A program made the position numbers and the translations under genes. A DNA stretch of 16,394 nucleotides from positions 1-16,394 of the forward strand of contig CAZVJA010000111.1 of NCBI GenBank assembly GCA_964626885.1, in the 5' to 3' direction. Shown here piece by piece: positions 1 through 5,430 of the stretch (position 1 is its first letter; every line of letters starts with the position of its first letter). The stretch is from CAZVJA01 sp964626885 (GTDB lineage: Bacteria > Planctomycetota > Planctomycetia > Planctomycetales > Planctomycetaceae). A model generated the notes under the pieces. The model had not been told where the DNA came from, ran no database searches, and saw only the letters and a list, made by a program, of their open reading frames with translations.

Positions 1-292
1 GACCACCCACCGGGCGGTGCCCCCTCGCCCTCCCGGTTTTGAAACCACTTGTAGTCTGTTGTTGGTTGATCCGGAGAGGATCGTTCAATTTGGCTTTGTC
101 GGCGCGCGGCTTGCTTCCCGATTTCTCGATTGCTCTGGTGAGCACCGCGCGCTGCTGATATATTGATACCAATCGATCCCTCATGATGGGGGCATAAGAA
201 TGCGATGTTCGCCCGGCCCGTCCCAACGCGACGGAAGCCGGGTTTTTTCATCGAGTCTTCCGAGTGGTTGAGGATTTCCCTGGCGAACGACG
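1..292. other. Intergenic/leader region, no recognised gene
   Basis: No protein that I recognise is encoded here. Two plus-strand frames are open from the left edge, to a TGA at 164-166 and to a stop near 156-158. Neither gives a recognisable tail of a known family, so an upstream gene ending here is possible but unproven. A small perfect hairpin lies at 8-19 (CACCG, GG, CGGTG). An AT-rich patch around 157-166 contains TATATT, which could be a -10 element, but I see no well-spaced -35. The clear structure is the terminator-like hairpin at 212-248. Confidence 0.5.
212..248 (+). terminator. Intrinsic terminator-like hairpin upstream of the globin kinase gene
   Basis: The outer stem is CCCGGC (212-217) with GCCGGG (237-242). 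The inner stem is CCGTC (218-222) with GACGG (230-234), around a 7-base loop. Two unpaired A's lie on the 3' side, and six T's follow directly (243-248). The hairpin ends about 45 bases before the ATG of the sensor kinase and reads in the same direction. It either ends an unseen upstream transcript or is an attenuator in the kinase leader. The second option is attractive because the operon encodes an ANTAR antiterminator. Confidence 0.65.
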
Positions 293-2317
293 ATGAATGA
301 ACCCACTGAATTCTCCGACTGGTATCAGGAGTTGCAAAGTTATATCGGTTGGACATCGGACGACGCGCTCCGTGTCCGGTCTCTTGGACCGGCCGTGGAA
401 CCAGCCATCCCATCCCTGGTCGATGACTTTTACCGGGAGATCGGTCGTCACCCAGCGGCACGGAGGGTGATCACCGAGGGAGAAGCGCAGGTCGAAAGGC
501 TCAAGACGACGTTAACCGGTTGGCTGACGGAACTTTTCAGCGGATCATACGGCGACACGTACGCTGCTCGACATTGGGCGGTTGGACGTCGCCATTTCGA
601 GATTGGGTTGCATCAGGCCTACGTTCACGCAGCGCTCTCGCGCCTACGATCGGGAATTTCACGGGTTTGCCAGGCGGGATGGAACGGTGCCCCCGAAGAA
701 CTGGCGGTTCGTCTGGAATCGCTGAACAAACTGCTCGATCTCGATCTCGCGCTGATTGAAGACGCCTACGAGATGGAACATCAGGAGCAACACCGACGGA
801 CCGATGATCTGGAGCATCTGGCCGAACGCCGTAGGATGCAAACCGCGTTGGACGACCGCAACGAGCAGCTTCGGCTGCTCGATGCCGCGATCTCCGATCT
901 TCAGGAAGGGATTATTATTACGGATGCTCGGCTGGACCATCCCGGGCCGAGAATCCTCTTTGTGAATGATGCGATGACACGGATCTGTGGATATTCCAGG
1001 GAGGAGCTGCTGGGAAAAAGTCCGCGCGTGCTGCAGGGACCGGACACCGATCGCGCGCAGATGCAGCGACTTCGCCAAGCTCTGGCGGAAGGTCAAGCGT
1101 TTGACGGGGAAACCATCAACTACCGGAAAGATGGAACCTCGTACCCTTTCGAGTTTCATGTGGCGCCGGTGAAAGATCAGCAGGGTGAAATTACGCACTA
1201 CGTGGCAACGCATCGCGATATCAGTCAGCGGAAACAGGCCGAAGCGGCACTTCGGGATGAGCATGATTTCGCCGAGGGGATCATCGAAACGGCTCAGTGC
1301 ATCATTCTGGTTCTCGATACCAATGGGAAGATTGTGCGGTACAACACTTTTCTCGAAGAAATCTCCGACCGCAAGCTCGCGGAGACGCGGGGGAAGGACT
1401 GGTTCGAGACGTTTCTACCGCCGCGAGACAGGTCACGAATTCGCGAATTGTTTTTTCACTCGCTGGCTAACTCCAATGTGCGCGGCAATGTGAACCCCAT
1501 CGTTACGAAAGACGGAACGGAACGGGAAATCGCGTGGTGGGATAAAACCCTGCGTGACGGAGAGAATCGCCTGATAGGATTATTGGCCGTCGGGCACGAT
1601 ATCACCGACTTGAAACGCGCCCAGGAGAGCACGCTTCAGTCCGAACGGCTTGCTGCCATCGGCAGGGCCATGGCGGGACTGGCGCACGAAAGCCGCAATG
1701 CGCTCCAGCGGGGACAGTCGAATCTTGAGAGGTTGACCCGCCGGGTGAGCGATCGTCCCGAGGCCGTGGAGTTAATCGCTCGAATTCAACAGGCCCAGGA
1801 TGACCTGCATCAACTGTATGAAGAAGTCCGCGAGTACGCCGCCCCCATTCGGATTGAACCACGACGTCGCCGCCTGGATGAATGCCTGCTCGAAGCCTGG
1901 GAACATCTCAATGTGATGCGTGAAAACCGAGTCTCCCGCTTATTGGAAGAGCAACACCGTATCGATACCTGTTGTGAGTTTGACTCCTTTGCATTCGTCC
2001 AGGTTTTTCGAAATATCCTTGAGAATTCCCTGGCCGCATGCGAAGATCCGGTCGAAATTGTCGTCCGATACCAGGATATTCACCTCGCCGGACAACCCGG
2101 GATTATGATTGCCATTCGAGATAACGGCCCGGGGCTCAATGCAGAGCAACAGCAAAGAATCTTCGAGGAATTCTACACGACCAAAACGCACGGGACCGGC
2201 TTGGGAATGGCGATCGCCAAACGCTTGGTCGAAGCCCATTCCGGTCGAATCGAGGCCGGATCGGCTCTGAGCGGCGGTGCGGAAATCCTCATTTCAATCC
2301 CCAGAAAGCAGGTATGA
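293..2317 (+). CDS. Globin-coupled sensor histidine kinase (protoglobin-PAS-PAS-HisKA-HATPase)
   Basis: Soluble 674-residue sensor kinase with no membrane segment. Residues about 8-165 look like a protoglobin/globin-coupled sensor domain. The FYREI segment gives a candidate distal Tyr47, and RRHFEIGLHQAY gives candidate proximal heme ligand His101. A charged helix (about 166-195) leads to PAS 1 (about 197-313, ending HRDISQRK) and PAS 2 (about 322-443, ending GHDITDLK). PAS 1 is LOV-like around GKSPRVLQG but has Pro244 where LOV has the flavin-binding Cys. HisKA follows with phospho-acceptor His465 in AGLAHESRNAL, an N-box (FRNILENSL, 572-580), DNGPG (610-614) and GTGLGMAIAKR (634-644). It probably senses O2, NO or CO, or redox, and phosphorylates the ATGA-overlapped ANTAR regulator. 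No clear Shine-Dalgarno supports the start at 293; it is chosen because it includes the whole globin domain. Confidence 0.9.
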   Translation: MNEPTEFSDWYQELQSYIGWTSDDALRVRSLGPAVEPAIPSLVDDFYREIGRHPAARRVITEGEAQVERLKTTLTGWLTELFSGSYGDTYAARHWAVGRRHFEIGLHQAYVHAALSRLRSGISRVCQAGWNGAPEELAVRLESLNKLLDLDLALIEDAYEMEHQEQHRRTDDLEHLAERRRMQTALDDRNEQLRLLDAAISDLQEGIIITDARLDHPGPRILFVNDAMTRICGYSREELLGKSPRVLQGPDTDRAQMQRLRQALAEGQAFDGETINYRKDGTSYPFEFHVAPVKDQQGEITHYVATHRDISQRKQAEAALRDEHDFAEGIIETAQCIILVLDTNGKIVRYNTFLEEISDRKLAETRGKDWFETFLPPRDRSRIRELFFHSLANSNVRGNVNPIVTKDGTEREIAWWDKTLRDGENRLIGLLAVGHDITDLKRAQESTLQSERLAAIGRAMAGLAHESRNALQRGQSNLERLTRRVSDRPEAVELIARIQQAQDDLHQLYEEVREYAAPIRIEPRRRRLDECLLEAWEHLNVMRENRVSRLLEEQHRIDTCCEFDSFAFVQVFRNILENSLAACEDPVEIVVRYQDIHLAGQPGIMIAIRDNGPGLNAEQQQRIFEEFYTTKTHGTGLGMAIAKRLVEAHSGRIEAGSALSGGAEILISIPRKQV

Positions 2318-2904
2318 GCAAGCAGCCTCTCCGAATCGTCGTCGCGGACGATGAAACCGAAATGCGCGACTACCTGTGCGAAACACTCGTGGTCCTGGGG
2401 CATGAGATTGTCGGTTGTGCCGAAACCGGAAAACAGCTTGTTGAACTCTGCAACTCGGAATCCCCGGACTTAGTCATCACCGACATCAAGATGCCGGACC
2501 TGGACGGCATTGAGGCGGCGACGGAACTCCGCCGAAATCGTCCGGTACCGGTTATTCTTGTCTCCGCGTATCATGATGCTTCGCTGATCGAACGGGCGTT
2601 GGCGGACCATGTGCTGGCGTACCTCGTCAAGCCGATCAAGCAGGCGGACTTGGAAACCTCGATTGCCCTGGTCATGCGTCGTTTCAAGGAGTTTCAGGCG
2701 TTGCAGCAGCAGGCCGCCGACCTCCAGCAGGCGTTGGAAGACCGCAAATTGGTGGAACGGGCCAAAGGAGTGCTCATGAAGCGGGCCGGCTTGGACGAGC
2801 AGGATGCGTTTCGCAGGCTTCAAAAGCTGGCCAGCGAAAAGAACCTGAAAATGGTCCGCATTGCCGAGATGATCGTGACGGCGGAAGAAGCGCTCGGAGC
2901 CTGA
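2314..2904 (+). CDS. ANTAR-domain response regulator (RNA-binding antiterminator)
   Basis: 196 residues. The receiver domain (about 5-122) has the acidic pair Asp12/Asp13, phospho-acceptor Asp57 in VITDIKMPDLDG, Ser84 and Lys106 in LVKPIK. A glutamine-rich coiled-coil linker (about 123-140) joins a C-terminal ANTAR domain (about 140-193) with the typical LVERAKGVLM helix and a bundle ending in ...VRIAEMIV. In this family (AmiR, NasR, EutV), phosphorylation promotes dimerisation and binding to paired hexaloop RNA hairpins, which prevents transcription termination. The start ATG overlaps the kinase stop (ATGA, 2314-2317), so the two are translationally coupled and almost certainly a cognate pair. 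AGAAAGCAGG just upstream may serve as ribosome binding site. It converges on the next gene, with only 24 bases between the two stops. Confidence 0.93.
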   Translation: MSKQPLRIVVADDETEMRDYLCETLVVLGHEIVGCAETGKQLVELCNSESPDLVITDIKMPDLDGIEAATELRRNRPVPVILVSAYHDASLIERALADHVLAYLVKPIKQADLETSIALVMRRFKEFQALQQQAADLQQALEDRKLVERAKGVLMKRAGLDEQDAFRRLQKLASEKNLKMVRIAEMIVTAEEALGA

Positions 2905-2928
2905 TCACGCAACCCACGTTTCCGTCTG

Positions 2929-3954
2929 TCACAATTCCACGGGATCGCCGTTTCTCAGAAAAGCTGCGGCGTCCTCCGGCAAGGTCGTGTTGATCGCCAT
3001 CCCGCTCCCAAGTTCAAACCCCGCGGGGGTTGAAAGGCGGGGCAATATGCGCACGTGCCACTGAAAGTTCTCATTCCCTTCATCCCCCGGCGGTCCCATG
3101 TCGATCGTCAGGTTGAACGCCGGATCTTCCAAGGCCACGAAGAGTTTGAGCAGCACGACCTTCAGAATCTCCGCGAAAGTCAATATCGGCCGCCCTTCGA
3201 GCTTCCCAAATGTTACCGCCCGCGAATCGCGCGGGACGATCCACGTCTCGAAAGGTAAGTGTGCCGCATAGGGAACGAAGGCGACGAAATCCCGGTTCAT
3301 GGACACCAGGCGGACTTTTGCCTTGATCTCTTCTTCAACCAACATCGTATACAGCGACTTACCTTCCCGATCGAAGAAATTCGTCGCCTCGATATGTTTG
3401 AGACGAAGCATTCGCGGAACCACCGGCGTCGCAATGATCTGCCAGTGCGGGTGATGGAGTGACGTCCCCGCTTCCGCCTTGTGGTTCTTGAAGATGATCA
3501 CGGACTGAAACCGCCTGTCGCGCAGCAATTCCACATACCGGTGTTGCACGGCACGCAACACCCGTTCGAGCTGTTCGACCGGCTGTTGCCCTAGATGCAG
3601 AAAATGATCGGGCGACTCAATGACCACCTCGTGCGCCCCGCAGCCCCCCATCATCTGGAACAGCTTGCCTTCGTCGATGCGGTGATGGTCCTCTTCAATT
3701 CGCAGGGCGGGAAATTTGTTGGACGTGACGCGCACCTGCCAATCCGACACGCGATCGGCTCCTGGCGGGCGAATCGCAAAGATCTCGCTGGGAGTCAGTT
3801 TTTCATTTCCGGGGCAGAACGGGCACGACCGCTGGATTTCGCCGGTATTCTCCTCCTTGGGAATTACAGATTCGTTGTGGTGGGGGCGAAGTTTCCTGAG
3901 CGGCGCGAAAACGACCCAGTCGGCCGTGGTATGGTCATAACGTAATAGCGGCAT
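2929..3954 (-). CDS. galT: Galactose-1-phosphate uridylyltransferase family protein
   Basis: 341 residues, the usual family length. Members of this HIT-superfamily branch transfer a nucleotidyl group between a sugar 1-phosphate and a UDP-sugar (Leloir pathway) through a histidine-nucleotide intermediate. Cys44 and Cys47 in SCPFCPGNE, His117 in ESPDH and His168 match zinc ligands. The active-site triad appears as HHPHWQ, with His170 as nucleophile and Gln172. GAHEVVIES and the C-terminal FQWHVRILPR are also typical. Trp171 replaces the small residue usual in HPHGQ, so the exact sugar or nucleotide (for example ADP-glucose phosphorylase activity) is open. The gene lies 57 bases downstream of the desulforedoxin-hemerythrin gene on the same strand and may be read with it. 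No strong Shine-Dalgarno precedes the ATG at 3954. Confidence 0.85.
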   Translation of the reverse strand: MPLLRYDHTTADWVVFAPLRKLRPHHNESVIPKEENTGEIQRSCPFCPGNEKLTPSEIFAIRPPGADRVSDWQVRVTSNKFPALRIEEDHHRIDEGKLFQMMGGCGAHEVVIESPDHFLHLGQQPVEQLERVLRAVQHRYVELLRDRRFQSVIIFKNHKAEAGTSLHHPHWQIIATPVVPRMLRLKHIEATNFFDREGKSLYTMLVEEEIKAKVRLVSMNRDFVAFVPYAAHLPFETWIVPRDSRAVTFGKLEGRPILTFAEILKVVLLKLFVALEDPAFNLTIDMGPPGDEGNENFQWHVRILPRLSTPAGFELGSGMAINTTLPEDAAAFLRNGDPVEL

Positions 3955-4011
3955 ACTTGGTGATCCGTTGGTGAATGCTACGAGGAACGGTGCCGGTTGG
4001 CTCCGGCAGTA

Positions 4012-4614
4012 TCAATCTCCAATTCCCAAATCGCTGGTGAACGCATCCTGCAACAGCATGTTTTCCGCTCCTTCGTGCTTTTGCAGATCAATCACCAGCT
4101 GTCCAAAATCGCTGCGTGCTTCCTTCCAGCTTTCCGCTTCTTCGGCCCGCAAGTTGTTGCTCAGCCGATCCAGGCACTCGAGGAAACACTTGTGTTGACC
4201 TGCCAATTCTGCCGCCTGTTGCCTCAATCGCGGAGCCGCCGAGAGCGCCTGATGCAGATAACCCCCTTGCTCTTCGTCGGTAAAATGCTCCGCCAACTGC
4301 TCTCGCAACGACGTCAACTGCTTTCGTATCGTGGCGTAATCGGACGAACGAGGATCATCCAAAATGTTCCAGGAGTCTCGGACCGCCAAGAATTGCTTTA
4401 TGAGTTTCCGGTGGTCGCCCTGCATCGATCGCAGAAACTTCCGGGCTTTCGGGGTGATGCCTTTGAAGTCTTTTTCATCCAGCTCCCAAATGACGTCGTC
4501 AACCGCCCGGGTCATCTCGTGTCCACAGCATTCCGGTGCGGTTGGACCGCATTCTTCATAGATCAGCTTGCCGCATTTTTGGCAGTGAAAGATCGCCGTG
4601 TGTTGGGTAGCCAT
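4012..4614 (-). CDS. Desulforedoxin-like domain fused to hemerythrin (HHE) domain
   Basis: 200-residue cytoplasmic protein. The start at 4614 is fixed by an AGGAGGT ribosome binding site (4621-4627, read on the minus strand) six bases upstream; an in-frame upstream extension to 4731 is not needed. Residues 8-34 contain Cys11-X2-Cys14-Gly and Cys29-Cys30-Gly-X2-Met. This is the arrangement of desulforedoxin and of the N-terminal domain of desulfoferrodoxin, which hold an Fe(Cys)4 centre. Residues about 58-195 look like a four-helix hemerythrin-like domain with candidate diiron ligands His68, His110, Glu114 (HFTDEE), His141 and His180/Glu184 (HEGAEN). By analogy with rubrerythrin, the two centres could pass electrons for O2 or peroxide reduction, or sense oxygen or NO. 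The metal in the Cys4 site could also be zinc. The domain calls come from motif spacing; the function is inferred. Confidence 0.85.
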   Translation of the reverse strand: MATQHTAIFHCQKCGKLIYEECGPTAPECCGHEMTRAVDDVIWELDEKDFKGITPKARKFLRSMQGDHRKLIKQFLAVRDSWNILDDPRSSDYATIRKQLTSLREQLAEHFTDEEQGGYLHQALSAAPRLRQQAAELAGQHKCFLECLDRLSNNLRAEEAESWKEARSDFGQLVIDLQKHEGAENMLLQDAFTSDLGIGD

Positions 4615-4620
4615 ATTCCT

Positions 4621-4627
4621 ACCTCCT
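4621..4627 (-). promoter_or_regulatory. Strong Shine-Dalgarno that sets the hemerythrin-fusion start
   Basis: Read on the minus strand this is AGGAGGT, six bases before ATG 4614. It is the strongest ribosome binding site in the window and argues for the 200-residue start over the longer frame beginning at 4731. Confidence 0.8.
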
Positions 4628-4629
4628 GT

Positions 4630-4665
4630 GTTTCGAATATCCCGATAAAGATCCTTTCTCGAAAC
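4630..4665 (-). promoter_or_regulatory. Perfect 7-bp dyad in the leader of the hemerythrin-fusion gene
   Basis: GTTTCGA (4630-4636) and TCGAAAC (4659-4665) are exact inverted copies separated by 22 bases, with centres 29 bases apart (close to three helical turns). The element ends two bases before the Shine-Dalgarno on the minus strand. As DNA it could be an operator with two half-sites on one face. As RNA it could be a stem closing over an AT-rich loop that itself holds AAAG...CTTT. No regulator can be named. Confidence 0.4.
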
Positions 4666-4771
4666 AATGGAAATTCTTACTGTTTGTAGCGTTGTTTTTG
4701 GTGAGTGCCGCCTGTCCGCCCGCTCGTTCATCGTGGGCAGGATCTTAATGAACTCCGCTACCGGTCCCTCT

Positions 4772-4810
4772 GTTTGCTGATTGCTTCCTCAGCCACACTC
4801 ATCAGCAGAC
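4772..4810. other. 10-bp inverted repeat at the end of the BON gene
   Basis: GTTTGCTGAT (4772-4781) and ATCAGCAGAC (4801-4810) pair over ten positions. The one mismatch can be a G-U wobble in a plus-strand RNA but is A-C in the minus-strand transcript. The repeat overlaps the BON stop codon and has no T-run, so it is at most a weak transcript end or processing hairpin. Confidence 0.3.
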
Positions 4811-5068
4811 CTCAATGTCGTTACTTAACGAGTCAACACCGTCGACATTCATGACGACCGTCTGAGCCAATTGCTTCATGTAGTACGTGGGAACATGTCC
4901 GTGCAAAGTGATGAACCCGTCCTGAATGACAACGTGAACACTTTGCAGCGGAGGACAACCGGTTGCGCTCAACGCTCGCCAAATACGCCCACCAAGTTCA
5001 TCATCTCCGGAAAGGGTGTGTTTGAAATCAGGGGTTCTTGGCGAACTTGCCAGTGATGTGTGAGTCAT
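4802..5068 (-). CDS. Small BON-domain protein
   Basis: 88 residues. Residues about 25-87 fit one BON domain: a helix (GRIWRALSATG), then strands VHVVIQDGFITLHGHVPT, a second helix (YYMKQLAQTVVM) and the closing VDGVDSLSNDIEV. BON domains bind membranes or act as small ligand or protein-contact modules, as in OsmY-type stress proteins and secretins. There is no signal peptide, so this copy is probably cytoplasmic. The start at 5068 is supported by GAGGAGGAG just upstream (5071-5079 on the minus strand). It lies about 190 bases upstream of the desulforedoxin-hemerythrin gene on the same strand, a setting that suggests a stress-response group; that link is inferred. Confidence 0.85.
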   Translation of the reverse strand: MTHTSLASSPRTPDFKHTLSGDDELGGRIWRALSATGCPPLQSVHVVIQDGFITLHGHVPTYYMKQLAQTVVMNVDGVDSLSNDIEVC

Positions 5069-5430
5069 GGCTCCTCCTCGGTCTCCTTAGAAATTTCTTA
5101 TTCCGGAAACCTCAAACACCGTGGATCACGGATGACGCGACTCTTTCCACGAATTGCTCGACAGAGCTCAGCGAAACCCAAGCCCAATAAAAAAAACCTC
5201 TCTCGCCCGCCAGAAGCGTTCGACAGAGGCTGTCATTACCTGATGAAATCCCTAGCCGGCAAATGCCGGTTCGCGGCCTTCTTAGCACTAACTCGCCGAT
5301 CATGAGCGAGCCAGCACCTGCATTCTACCAATTTCTCGAAAACGAAGTCAATCGGATGCGTATTCCGTTAGGCTTGCGGTTTGGGCGTGCTCTTCGGCCC
5401 CATTTCCGGCGTGTCCCCATGCTCGTGAAT
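5069..5430. other. Intergenic region between the BON gene and the DUF6807 fusion gene
   Basis: No credible gene lies here; the short open frames overlap each other and show no family signature. The stretch holds the terminator of the upstream minus-strand operon (5189-5229) and must hold the BON promoter (between 5080 and 5189 on the minus strand), for which I cannot name convincing boxes. A small hairpin, CCGGC-AAAT-GCCGG, lies at 5256-5269. Confidence 0.6.
5189..5229 (-). terminator. Intrinsic terminator of the sigma factor-hydrolase operon
   Basis: On the minus strand CCTCTGTCG (5229-5221) pairs with CGAGAGAGG (5205-5197) over nine positions with one G-G mismatch, across a 15-base loop. 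A run of eight T's follows at once (5196-5189). It sits about 200 bases beyond the stop of the DUF6807 fusion gene and upstream of the BON gene. It most simply ends the minus-strand operon and isolates the BON gene. Confidence 0.8.

Noticed and set aside
2..166. Open frame entering from the left edge as the end of an upstream gene
   Set aside because: Two different frames are open over the same stretch and neither shows a recognisable family, so the evidence is too thin to call a gene.
659..1264. 201-codon open frame antisense to the kinase
   Set aside because: No family motif, and fully inside the globin/PAS coding region.
4615..4731. 39-codon upstream extension of the hemerythrin-fusion frame
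   Set aside because: The strong AGGAGGT six bases before 4614 fixes the start, and the extension is Arg-rich with no conserved pattern.
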